NCBI GenBank assembly: GCA_002483265.1
Contig: DLHO01000010.1
Location: forward strand, 115,164 to 179,163
Reading direction: 5' to 3'
Origin: Flavobacteriales bacterium UBA7666
Lineage (GTDB): Bacteria > Bacteroidota > Bacteroidia > Flavobacteriales_D > Crocinitomicaceae
DNA length: 64,000 nucleotides
Of this stretch, positions 24,499 to 33,020 are shown in pieces. The notes beneath the pieces were generated by a model, which was not told where the DNA came from, ran no database searches, and saw only the letters and a program-made list of their open reading frames with translations. Made by a program: the position numbers and the translations under genes. The stretch's first letter is position 1. Each line of letters begins with the position of its first letter.

Positions 24499-26661
24499 AT
24501 GAGAAAAATTTTACTTAGTTTATCTTTATTAACACTTACGCTACAAGCATCTGCTCAAACTCAAGTAGGAAATAGCAATTTTGAAGGATGGGAAGGTGCT
24601 TCATCTCCGGAGATCAAAGAACCTCTTAACTGGAATAGTTTTATGACAGCAAGCGGTGGATTGGCCGGAGCAGCAAATCAACAAATGGATAGGGTTACAT
24701 CCATTAGACCAGGTTCAACAGGAACGTATGCCGTTAGAATATGGTGTAACAGTATTTTTGGGGTTGCAGCCAACGGAAACGTTACTACAGGGCAAATCAA
24801 TATGGGAAACATTTCTCCAACCAATTCTGCGAACCATAATAAATCCGTTACTACTGATGTGAATTTTTCAGATCCTATGACTGATTCTCCGGATTCATTG
24901 GTAGTTTGGGTAAAACACAAACCTGTTACAACTTCAAAATTAGGAAGAGTTAGTTGTGTAATACATAACAATACAAACGGATACAAAGATCCGAACGACG
25001 TAGCAGGTGCAAATACCGTTGCTACAGCTATTTCAAGTATTTCATATAATGGTGGAAACTGGCAACGCCTGTCAATTCCTTTCACATACGTAGGAACTCC
25101 ATCAAATGCAGCTTTTATCATTACAACATTCACTACCAACCAAACTCCGGGAGGAGGAAATGGCGGGGACACATTGGCAATTGATGATATGGAATTGGTT
25201 TATGTTCCAAAGGCGTTATTCACTACATCAGGTAATATTGTTTGTCCGAATTCACCTGTAACATTTACTAGTACTTCGACAAACTTTCCTACATCCTATT
25301 CTTGGAACTTCGGAGATGGATCACCGGTTTCTACAACTCAGAATCCTTCTCACCCTTATGCAGCACCAGGAACTTACAATGTTACATTGTCAGTTGCTAA
25401 CCAATGGGGCTCTACGACTTCAACGGCAACAACAATTACTGTAAATGCCTTACCGGATGCTTCATTAAGCTACACGCAAGCGACCAATTGCCCTGCAGAT
25501 ACAGATCCTGTTCCGACAGCTACAAATGCGGGTACGTTCAGTTCTACAGGAGGATTAACAATTAATGCAAGTACAGGTGCAATCGATTTATCTGCAAGCA
25601 CTCCCGGCATGTATACCGTAACAAATACGTATACAGGAGGTTGTGGAAACACTGGAACAACAAGTATTACAATCAATCCTCCAGCAAACTCTACATTCTC
25701 TTATCCATCAAACACAATTTGTGCTACTGGGTCTAATCAAACTCCAACGATAGTTGATGCGGGTACTTTTTCTTCAACTCCTGCGGGTTTAGTATTTGTT
25801 AGTACAACTACCGGTGAGATTAATGTCGCTGGAAGCACACTTGGAACTTACACAATAACATACGATGCTACCGGTTCTGTCGCTTGTCCAACTTCCGGAT
25901 CTTCTTCAAATATCACTATCACTATTACTTCAAGCCCGGATGCGTCATTTACTTATCCACTTGCCGCGTACTGTGCTGATGCAACTGATCCTGATCCTGT
26001 ATTTGGTGTCGGTGCAAATGGGGGAGTATTCTCTTCAACTGCCGGATTGACTATCAATTCCAACACGGGAGCAATTGATTTATCTGCAAGTACTGCTGGA
26101 ACCTATACCGTAACAAACACCATCGCAGCATCCGGTTCTTGTCCAATGGCATCAGGATCATTCTCCATTACTGTAAATGCTTTGCCAAACGTTGCTTTAG
26201 GAACATTTACAGACGTTTGTGTATACAACCCGGCATTTGCATTATCTGGTGGAACTCCGGCAGGAGGAAGTTACAGTGGTACAGGTGTCAGTGGAGGAAA
26301 CTTCAATCCTTCAACAGCTGGATTGGGATCTGAAACAATCACTTACTCTTTTACAGATGCAAACAATTGTTCGAACACAGCTACAAACACAATTAATGTG
26401 GAAGAGTGTTTAGGATTGAATGAGAACGACATCGCAACAGTTTCTGTTTATCCAAATCCAACAGATGGTAAACTGACATTATCTAATGTAATCGGAAACA
26501 CGTCTTTCAAAGTTGTTTCTGTTTCAGGACAAGTTGTTTTGAGCGGAGTTGTTTCAAACACAGCTAATACAATTGATATCTCTTCTTTCGAAAACGGAAT
26601 CTATGTTCTTCAATTAACTCAGGAACAAGGCCTTCAAACTATCCGTATCATTAAGAAATAA
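24499..26661 (+). CDS. T9SS-secreted protein with PKD domain and repeated Ig-like domains
   Basis: 720 residues. Signal peptide MRKILLSLSLLTLTLQASAQ. Residues about 25-235 form a beta-sandwich-like N-terminal domain beginning NSNFEGWEG, resembling carbohydrate-binding folds. A PKD domain follows (about 240-320: SYSWNFGDGSPVSTTQNPSH). Next come three divergent copies of an 80-residue unit (AGTFSSTGGL ... GAIDLSAST ... YTVTN) and a fourth, more distant one. The T9SS type A sorting domain begins at VYPNPTDGKLTL and ends in ITIRIIKK-like residues, so the protein is exported and probably anchored on the surface. Its ligand is unknown; the build suggests an adhesin or matrix protein. Confidence 0.85.
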   Translation: MRKILLSLSLLTLTLQASAQTQVGNSNFEGWEGASSPEIKEPLNWNSFMTASGGLAGAANQQMDRVTSIRPGSTGTYAVRIWCNSIFGVAANGNVTTGQINMGNISPTNSANHNKSVTTDVNFSDPMTDSPDSLVVWVKHKPVTTSKLGRVSCVIHNNTNGYKDPNDVAGANTVATAISSISYNGGNWQRLSIPFTYVGTPSNAAFIITTFTTNQTPGGGNGGDTLAIDDMELVYVPKALFTTSGNIVCPNSPVTFTSTSTNFPTSYSWNFGDGSPVSTTQNPSHPYAAPGTYNVTLSVANQWGSTTSTATTITVNALPDASLSYTQATNCPADTDPVPTATNAGTFSSTGGLTINASTGAIDLSASTPGMYTVTNTYTGGCGNTGTTSITINPPANSTFSYPSNTICATGSNQTPTIVDAGTFSSTPAGLVFVSTTTGEINVAGSTLGTYTITYDATGSVACPTSGSSSNITITITSSPDASFTYPLAAYCADATDPDPVFGVGANGGVFSSTAGLTINSNTGAIDLSASTAGTYTVTNTIAASGSCPMASGSFSITVNALPNVALGTFTDVCVYNPAFALSGGTPAGGSYSGTGVSGGNFNPSTAGLGSETITYSFTDANNCSNTATNTINVEECLGLNENDIATVSVYPNPTDGKLTLSNVIGNTSFKVVSVSGQVVLSGVVSNTANTIDISSFENGIYVLQLTQEQGLQTIRIIKK

Positions 26662-26669
26662 AAATTTCA

Positions 26670-26677
26670 TACCTTTG
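26670..26677 (+). promoter_or_regulatory. -7 element TACCTTTG, overlapping the upstream terminator region
   Basis: Exact TAnnTTTG match. Transcription would begin about 26683, just at the hairpin at 26684-26714, so the TonB receptor mRNA would carry a stem-loop at its extreme 5' end. Confidence 0.4.
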
Positions 26678-26683
26678 TTGTGC

Positions 26684-26722
26684 AACCACCATCCTATCTA
26701 ATAGAATGGTGGTTCACTTTTT
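26684..26722 (+). terminator. Stem-loop between the PKD protein and the TonB receptor
   Basis: AACCACCAT (26684-26692) pairs with ATGGTGGTT (26706-26714), and the loop has a further CTAT/ATAG pairing. TTTTT follows at 26718-26722. It may terminate the upstream gene or act as a 5' stem in the downstream mRNA. Confidence 0.65.
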
Positions 26723-26734
26723 AAAGCTACATTT

Positions 26735-29146
26735 ATGAAGTACTTGCTTTCCATCTTAATACTTTCAACTTCGTCTTTTATTTTTGCTCAAACAGGTAGA
26801 ATTACCGGTAAGGTACGCGACCTACAAGGTGACGCTGTTGTCGGCGCATCCGTTTTTGTAAGGACCACACAACTCTACGGAGCGAATTCAGATGAAAACG
26901 GCCAGTTTGTTTTGGAGCTTCCTGTGGGAGTTTACAACCTGATTTGCCGCATGGAGGGAATGAATACAGATACCATTCAAATCAACGTAACCGAAAACGG
27001 AATCGTTGAATTGGATATCCCTATGGAAGAAATCTCGACCGTATTGGATGTAGTAGAAGTAAAAGTTGGAAAGTTCGATAAACCTTTGGAGGATCAGACT
27101 GTTTCTATGGAAATCCTGAAACCCCGATTAATTGAAAGCAAGAATACACGAAGCATTGAAACCGCATTAGACCAAACTCCGGGATTAAACATTTTGGATG
27201 GGGAACCTCAAATTCGCGGAGGAAGTGGATTTACCTTTGGAGTTGGTTCTAAAGTAGCCGTACTAGTTGATGATATGCCCATGCTTTCAGGAGATGCTGG
27301 ACGTCCGGAATGGGGATTCATTCCAGTTGAAAACATCAGCCAGGTGGAAGTAATCAAAGGAGCAGCTTCGGTACTTTCCGGTAGTTCCGCTTTATCAGGT
27401 TCTATTAATATCCGTACTGCTTATCCAACATCCAAACCACTAACCAAAGTAATCCTGTATTCCGGATTATATAGCACGCCATCACAACAAGATTCAAAAT
27501 GGTATGATGATACTCCTTTAATCTCAGGAGCAACATTTTTACATTCCCGTAAATACAAACAATGGGACTTGGTATTTGGAGGTAATTTGAATTACGATCA
27601 TGGCTATATGGGTCCCCCTCAATATAAAGACACATTAGCTTGGGCAGACACACTTACAAACTTCTCCAATAAACAAATGGTTAGTAAAAGAGCCCGTGTT
27701 AATTTCAATTTATCACGAAGAGCAAAAAACATTAAGGGAGTAGTGTACGGAGTAAACGGTAATTTTATGCTTGCTGAAAGCAACATGGTACTTGCCTGGC
27801 TAGATGATACGAGTGGATTGTATCGTGCCTATCCCGGAGCTGTCTTTATGCAAAAGCAATTGATTTTTAATATTGACCCATATATTCTTTTCACTACCAA
27901 ATCGGGTGGCAAACATTCTTTACGAACGCGTCTTTTAAGAACACTAAACGAGATGACTGCCAATCTGGATAACCAATCTACCGTTCTTTATGGTGACTAC
28001 CAATATAGAACATCCATTAAGCAAATTATTCCTGTTGACTTCATCGGGGGAATTACAGCTCAAAATACGCATTCTTACTCCAACATGTACAGGGGTTCGG
28101 GCAGGCCGGTTAATCAAATGCTAAATCTTTCCGCATATGCTCAGGCAGAAAAAAAATTCTGGAAACGCTTAACAATTTCCGTTGGAGGCCGTTTGGAATA
28201 TTTTCAGCTAAATGATACTGTTACAGCATTAAAACCAATCTTCAGAGCAGGTTCCAACTTCAAAATCCATAAAGCAACCTTCCTTAGAGCTTCTTACGGT
28301 CAAGGTTATCGTTTTCCAACAATCACAGAGCGCTTTATCCAAACAGGAGTTGGAAGTTTCGGTGTTTTCCCGAACCCGGAATTAAAAGCAGAAACAAGTT
28401 GGAATGCAGAGTTTGGTATCAAACAAGGTTTCAAAATTGGGCCTGTAATGAGCTTTTTCGATGTCGCTGGTTTTTGGCAGGAATATCAAAACACCATTGA
28501 GTACATGTTCGGAATATGGCATTCTTTCTCATCCTTAGAAGAAATGTCAAAAGGTGCAGGATTCAAATTTTTGAACACCGGAAAATCAAGAGTACGGGGA
28601 ATAGATGCTTCTCTTGCCGGAACGGTTGCCATCGGAAAAAAAGGAGATTTGACTTTCCTATGCGGTTATACTTATATTGTTCCACAAACCCTAAACCCGG
28701 ATTACCTCTATGCGACAGATTCATTAAATCGTAAATTCACTTACAACACCACTTCATTGGATTCTAATTCCAGAATTTTGAAATATCGTTTTCTACACAA
28801 TGTAAAAATCGATATGGAATATACTTTCGCAAAAAAATTATCTGTTGGATTCAGTGCCAAGTATTATTCAAAAATTATAAATATGGATGCCGTTATAAAG
28901 GATTTTGAAGAGACGACAAATAATATTAATCTTATCCCAAACATACGTTATATGGATTACTATAACACACATCGTTTTGGTAACTGGATTTTTGATGCAC
29001 GTATTTCTTATTCACTTAAAGACAAACACCGTTTTGCACTTATTGGAAGTAATATTCTAAACAGAACATATTCTTTGAGACCTTTGAAAATCGAAGCTCC
29101 AAGAACAGTTATGTTACAATACACGCTGAAATTAGGAGGTGATTAA
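26735..29146 (+). CDS. TonB-dependent receptor
   Basis: 803 residues. Signal peptide (MKYLLSILILSTSSFIFAQ), then a carboxypeptidase-regulatory-like domain (about 22-105: GRITGKVRDLQGDAVVGASV), a plug domain (about 130-240, including LDQTPGLNILDGEPQIRGGS and VEVIKGAASVLSGSSALSGS) and a 22-strand-like barrel to the C-terminus. It is an outer-membrane active transporter driven by TonB-ExbBD. The substrate is unknown. No SusD partner follows; instead a SCO copper chaperone gene starts 44 bases downstream, which raises copper or another metal as a candidate substrate. The glycine-rich plug motif matches siderophore/metal-type receptors better than the SusC type; this is an inference. Confidence 0.9.
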   Translation: MKYLLSILILSTSSFIFAQTGRITGKVRDLQGDAVVGASVFVRTTQLYGANSDENGQFVLELPVGVYNLICRMEGMNTDTIQINVTENGIVELDIPMEEISTVLDVVEVKVGKFDKPLEDQTVSMEILKPRLIESKNTRSIETALDQTPGLNILDGEPQIRGGSGFTFGVGSKVAVLVDDMPMLSGDAGRPEWGFIPVENISQVEVIKGAASVLSGSSALSGSINIRTAYPTSKPLTKVILYSGLYSTPSQQDSKWYDDTPLISGATFLHSRKYKQWDLVFGGNLNYDHGYMGPPQYKDTLAWADTLTNFSNKQMVSKRARVNFNLSRRAKNIKGVVYGVNGNFMLAESNMVLAWLDDTSGLYRAYPGAVFMQKQLIFNIDPYILFTTKSGGKHSLRTRLLRTLNEMTANLDNQSTVLYGDYQYRTSIKQIIPVDFIGGITAQNTHSYSNMYRGSGRPVNQMLNLSAYAQAEKKFWKRLTISVGGRLEYFQLNDTVTALKPIFRAGSNFKIHKATFLRASYGQGYRFPTITERFIQTGVGSFGVFPNPELKAETSWNAEFGIKQGFKIGPVMSFFDVAGFWQEYQNTIEYMFGIWHSFSSLEEMSKGAGFKFLNTGKSRVRGIDASLAGTVAIGKKGDLTFLCGYTYIVPQTLNPDYLYATDSLNRKFTYNTTSLDSNSRILKYRFLHNVKIDMEYTFAKKLSVGFSAKYYSKIINMDAVIKDFEETTNNINLIPNIRYMDYYNTHRFGNWIFDARISYSLKDKHRFALIGSNILNRTYSLRPLKIEAPRTVMLQYTLKLGGD

Positions 29147-29170
29147 TGTTTTCTGAAAGACTTTAGCACG

Positions 29171-29178
29171 TACTTTTG
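29171..29178 (+). promoter_or_regulatory. -7 element TACTTTTG upstream of the SCO gene
   Basis: Exact TAnnTTTG match, 12 bases before the ATG, giving a leader of only a few bases. It suggests that the SCO gene can be expressed apart from the TonB receptor gene. Confidence 0.4.
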
Positions 29179-29190
29179 TAAAAAAACAGC

Positions 29191-29850
29191 ATGCGCGTCC
29201 TGATAGTTGCTTTGATCTTTATTGCGGGTGTTACCGTTGCTTATTTCCTTACGAAACCAAGTGACGAGAAACCCTTGAAAATCTATAATCCCATTGACGT
29301 GGAATCTGAGATGGTTGATAAAGATCTAAAACGAAAAGGCTTCGGTCATCGCATTCAGGAATTTTCCTTTACCGATCAAACAGGCAAATCTTACGGATCA
29401 AAAGATCTGAAAGGAAAAATCTACGTTGCTGAATACTTCTTTACAACTTGCGGAACAATCTGCCCTGTTATGAATGCAGAAATGCAACGCGTTCAAGCAG
29501 CATTCATTGGAAATGAGCAATTCAAAATTTTAAGCTTCACGGTTGATCCCGAAACAGATTCCGTGGCACAAATGAAAATCTATGCAGACGGGCATGGAGC
29601 AGATCCCAACCAATGGCATTTTCTGACAGGAGACAAAAAAGATTTGTATAAACTCGCACGCAGAAGCTTCTTTGTTCTGAAACCGGCTGAAGCAGCTAAC
29701 CAAGGAGATGTAGGTTCGGATTTTATTCATACCAACTACTTTGTTTTAGTAGATACCAAAAAGCAAATTCGCGGATACTATGACGGAACGAATTCCAAAG
29801 AAGTGGATAAGCTGATTGGGGATATTCATAAGCTTCTGGAAGAAAATTAA
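29191..29850 (+). CDS. SCO family copper chaperone
   Basis: 219 residues, anchored by an N-terminal membrane segment (VLIVALIFIAGVTVAYFLT). The thioredoxin fold carries the copper-binding CxxxC motif TTCGTICPVMNAEM (about residues 85-98) and the distal histidine in DFIHTNYFVLVD (about residue 175). SCO/SenC proteins deliver copper to, or reduce the thiols of, the CuA site of cytochrome c oxidase in the periplasm. All three copper ligands look present. It lies 44 bases after the TonB receptor gene on the same strand. Confidence 0.92.
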   Translation: MRVLIVALIFIAGVTVAYFLTKPSDEKPLKIYNPIDVESEMVDKDLKRKGFGHRIQEFSFTDQTGKSYGSKDLKGKIYVAEYFFTTCGTICPVMNAEMQRVQAAFIGNEQFKILSFTVDPETDSVAQMKIYADGHGADPNQWHFLTGDKKDLYKLARRSFFVLKPAEAANQGDVGSDFIHTNYFVLVDTKKQIRGYYDGTNSKEVDKLIGDIHKLLEEN

Positions 29851-30137
29851 TCAAATCCTCACAAACATTAATGACGCAAAAACACATGTTTTACCACAAA
29901 TGCGCAACTATTTGAGGCGCTTACCAGTCGCCTCCATATCCATAAGCATTAATAAATTATACTTATTCGCTTCAAAAGCGAGTGCGGTAGCCGAGCCAAT
30001 AATTTGTGCATTTGCGGTAAAAAATACTAGTGGGTGTTAATTGTGATTAATCACCACTTCAAAGGTGGAACTTTAGAATTTCAAGTATTCGTTTCGGAAT
30101 TCTGCTTATTTTCGGCAGGTAATCCAATTCGCAATCC
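29851..30137. other. Intergenic region built from inverted non-coding repeats
   Basis: No plausible gene. It contains the inverted pair of a dispersed 19-mer (29889-29907 and 30004-30022). Between the arms are two small palindromes: GAGGCGCTTACCAGTCGCCTC and the stretch TTCGCTTCAAAAGCGAG. The layout is that of a small non-coding mobile or REPIN-like element. Confidence 0.45.
29889..30022. repeat. Inverted pair of the dispersed 19-mer, possible MITE or REPIN
   Basis: TTTTACCACAAATGCGCAA (29889-29907) faces TTGTGCATTTGCGGTAAAA (30004-30022). The arms match at 17 of 19 positions, and the third copy is at 21894-21912. No coding sequence lies between the arms. Confidence 0.6.
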
Positions 30138-31907
30138 ATGCAAACTACAAAAACAAACTACGGAGCACTTTCCACATTAACCACTGTTTTCTTCTTCTGG
30201 GGATTCATCGCAGCAGGAAACAATATTTTTATTCCCTTCTGCAGACATTACTTTGATTTAGATCAATTTCAAAGCCAGTTAATTGATTTTGCTTTCTACG
30301 GTGCTTATTATTTGGGGGCGCTTGGTTTATTTGTTTTCAGTACAGTTACCGGAAGAGATTTGGTTTCCACATGGGGCTATAAAAAAAGTATTGTTCAGGG
30401 ATTACTTTTCTCTGCTTTAGGTGCTGCGATGATGATCATCTCTGTGTACCTGAATGTCTTTGCAGCTATGTTATTTGGTTTATTCATTGTCGCATTGGGC
30501 TTTTCACTGCAACAAACTTCGGCTAATCCATTCATGATCTCATTGGGAGATGAAAAGACGGGTAGCAACCGTATTAATTTAGGCGGTGCAATCAACAGTT
30601 TAGGTACTAACATTGGTCCGATCATAATTTCCCTTGCGCTTTTCGGGACCACTGCTGCGATCAAAGATGAAAAGATTGCGTCTCTGGGTTTGAATAAAGT
30701 AGTCGTTTTGTATGCATGTGTTGGCTGTTTATTCCTCGGTGTAGCAGCATTATTTGCATTTTCAAAAAGACTTCCCTCCGGAATATTAGAACAAAATGTT
30801 AGTGATTCATCCGAAAAAGCTAAAAAAGCAATGGTCACCCTATTGGTTGTAACCGGGGTTTTTATTGCTTGTTATTCTCCTGTTCTTAATAGCTATCGCT
30901 CCGATGAAGCAAAACAGCTAACGGAATTAAAAGGGGATTTGGAGCAATTGACAATTGGAGAAAATAATAAACCGATCCAAAATTTGACGACTGCTCAGCT
31001 GGAAACAAAAAAAGAAATCGGGGCTGAGATCAAAAAAATACAGGAACCTCTTGAAAAATATAGAATGGCTTGGCTTTCAGCCGGACTTTTATGCGTATTG
31101 GGTGGCATTCTATTTGCCAACCGTTCTGCAAAAAAGAATGAAAATGGCTGGGGAGCATTAAAATATCCGCAGTTGAGTTTGGGAATGCTGGCCATCTTTG
31201 TCTATGTGGGCGTAGAAGTGGCCGTAGGAAGTAACTTGAGCGAACTGTTAAAGCAACCTGCATTTGGCGGTTATGATTCATCTGAAACCACTCCTTTTAT
31301 TGCTATGTACTGGGGAAGTCTGATGATCGGGCGTTGGTCAGGCTCAATCAATGCATTCAATCTTTCCCAGCAAACAAAGCTGATCCTGAAATTCATCGTT
31401 CCTCTCATCGCTCTTGGAGTGAGCTTAACGGTTTCGGTTGTTTCAGGATACAATGTAAAACCACTTTATTGGTATTTCATCTGCGTTCTGATCCAAATAG
31501 CAGCTTCTTATTTGACCAAGGATAAACCTGCACGTTCTCTGGCAATTTTCGGAAGTCTGGGATTACTCTGTATCATCATAGGTCTGTCCACAACCGGAAT
31601 GGTTGCCATTTACGCATTTTTAAGCGCAGGACTTTTCTGCTCAACCATGTGGTCATGTATTTTCTCTCTTTCTCTTGCAGGATTAGGGAAACATCAGGCA
31701 CAAGGGTCAGGTTTCCTGGTCATGATGATTTTGGGTGGAGGACTAATCCCGCCGATCCAGGGAAAATTATCCGACATCATTGGAATCCAACCTTCTTTCA
31801 TTGTTGGAGCAGTTTGTTTTGCTTACATCACTTTCTTTGCAATCTTCGTAAATAAACTGCTCAAAAAGCAGGGTATTTCGCTCGATAGCGATGCAGCAAG
31901 TCATTAA
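30138..31907 (+). CDS. FucP-like MFS sugar transporter with long central loop
   Basis: 589 residues with about twelve membrane segments. The opening LTTVFFFWGFIAAGNNIFIP and the ALGFSLQQTSANPFMISLG segment are characteristic of the fucose/glucose-galactose permease branch of the major facilitator superfamily. Family members are about 410-440 residues; the excess here is mainly a charged, coiled-coil-like stretch at about residues 255-315 (LTELKGDLEQLTIGEN, then ETKKEIGAEIKKIQ). It sits outside the membrane core and is followed by another membrane segment. The protein imports a sugar with protons across the inner membrane; the sugar is unknown. It has its own terminator and is a single gene. 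Confidence 0.85.
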   Translation: MQTTKTNYGALSTLTTVFFFWGFIAAGNNIFIPFCRHYFDLDQFQSQLIDFAFYGAYYLGALGLFVFSTVTGRDLVSTWGYKKSIVQGLLFSALGAAMMIISVYLNVFAAMLFGLFIVALGFSLQQTSANPFMISLGDEKTGSNRINLGGAINSLGTNIGPIIISLALFGTTAAIKDEKIASLGLNKVVVLYACVGCLFLGVAALFAFSKRLPSGILEQNVSDSSEKAKKAMVTLLVVTGVFIACYSPVLNSYRSDEAKQLTELKGDLEQLTIGENNKPIQNLTTAQLETKKEIGAEIKKIQEPLEKYRMAWLSAGLLCVLGGILFANRSAKKNENGWGALKYPQLSLGMLAIFVYVGVEVAVGSNLSELLKQPAFGGYDSSETTPFIAMYWGSLMIGRWSGSINAFNLSQQTKLILKFIVPLIALGVSLTVSVVSGYNVKPLYWYFICVLIQIAASYLTKDKPARSLAIFGSLGLLCIIIGLSTTGMVAIYAFLSAGLFCSTMWSCIFSLSLAGLGKHQAQGSGFLVMMILGGGLIPPIQGKLSDIIGIQPSFIVGAVCFAYITFFAIFVNKLLKKQGISLDSDAASH

Positions 31908-31927
31908 ATTGGTGAATTATATTTTCG

Positions 31928-31954
31928 AAAAGCGGCAACATTGTCGCTTTTTTT
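31928..31954 (+). terminator. Terminator after the MFS transporter
   Basis: AAAAGCGGCAA (31928-31938) pairs with TTGTCGCTTTT (31941-31951), one mismatch, followed by further T. Confidence 0.75.
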
Positions 31955-32044
31955 GGCTCCAGACCCCACCAATTCTCATTTTTCTAAAATAATCTATATT
32001 GTTTCTAAATAAGAGCAAAGCTTCATTTAGGTCGTTCTAGCTAT

Positions 32045-32052
32045 TAAATTTG
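32045..32052 (+). promoter_or_regulatory. -7 element TAAATTTG for the sdh operon
   Basis: Exact TAnnTTTG match, 29 bases before the sdhC ATG. Confidence 0.5.
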
Positions 32053-32081
32053 TATCGTTTGAAACATTTTTTAAAAATACT

Positions 32082-33002
32082 ATGAGTAAATCTGGAATAT
32101 TTACGTCCTCACTCGCAAAGAAATATTGGATGGCTCTTACCGGGCTTTTCCTGATAACCTTTCTTGTCGGACACTTGTTGGGGAACCTTCAACTAATCAC
32201 AAAAACGGGAGAAGAAGGTAGACGCGCGTTCAACGAGTATGCGTACTTCATGGGTCACAACATCTTTATTAAGATCTTGGCTTATGTTACTTACTTCTCT
32301 ATTTTAGCTCACGCTTGCATTGGATTGTACTTAGCTGTGCAGAACAAAAAAGCTCGTCCGCAAAATTACGCTTACAACAGACCTGGAACTAACTCAGGTG
32401 CGGCTTCACGTTACATGGCTATTTTGGGTACAATCATTCTGGTATTCATTTGCACACACATGGCAAACTTCTGGTATAAGCAAAAGGTTGCTGAAACAGT
32501 TCCATTACATGTTTTGCACAAAGAAATTACGGAAGAGCAGCAGAATCCAATGACTGGTCAAACCATCAAACAGGTAATTCCAATCGACTACGTTCTAACA
32601 ACCAAAGGAGATTATATGCCATTTGCATATGTTGATCCGCAGTCACAGCAAAAAATGGAGTTAATGGATGTGAAAGAAGGAACACATCTGTATGACAAGA
32701 AGGCTGAACTTCAAGTTGGTGAAGGTTATAGAGATTTACATACGGTCGTAATGAACTTCTTTGGTCAATCAGAACAAGGACAGCCAACAAATGAATGGGC
32801 TCTTGTTGCGGTTATCTTATATGTTGTTTCGATGTTTGTTTTGATGTTCCACTTGTGGCACGGATTTGCTTCTTCATTCCAATCATTGGGATTGAACCAC
32901 AAGAAATACAACGGAATAATTACGTTTACCGGTAAAGCGTTCGCAATTGTGGTTCCTTTACTTTTCGCGATTATACCAGTTATGATTTATTTAAATAGAT
33001 AA
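32082..33002 (+). CDS. sdhC: Succinate dehydrogenase cytochrome b558 subunit, enlarged
   Basis: 306 residues. The b558-type subunit anchors SdhAB in the inner membrane and passes electrons to menaquinone through heme b. Five membrane segments are visible, with the family opening SSLAKKYWMALTGLFLITFL and heme-ligand-type histidines in LVGHLLGNL, FMGHNIF, LAHACIG, CTHMANFW and FHLWHGFASSFQSLGL. The usual Bacteroidota subunit is about 220-230 residues. Here an extra stretch of roughly 80 residues (about 135-220, from WYKQKVAETV to YRDLHTVV), polar and without membrane segments, is inserted between helices three and four. It is first in the sdhCAB operon; sdhA starts 18 bases later. Confidence 0.93.
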   Translation: MSKSGIFTSSLAKKYWMALTGLFLITFLVGHLLGNLQLITKTGEEGRRAFNEYAYFMGHNIFIKILAYVTYFSILAHACIGLYLAVQNKKARPQNYAYNRPGTNSGAASRYMAILGTIILVFICTHMANFWYKQKVAETVPLHVLHKEITEEQQNPMTGQTIKQVIPIDYVLTTKGDYMPFAYVDPQSQQKMELMDVKEGTHLYDKKAELQVGEGYRDLHTVVMNFFGQSEQGQPTNEWALVAVILYVVSMFVLMFHLWHGFASSFQSLGLNHKKYNGIITFTGKAFAIVVPLLFAIIPVMIYLNR

Positions 33003-33020
33003 CATTCAAAAAAGTACTTT

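Noticed and set aside
24678..25172. 164-codon minus-strand frame inside the PKD protein gene
   Set aside because: It is a shadow of the repetitive Thr/Ser-rich coding strand with no start context or family similarity.
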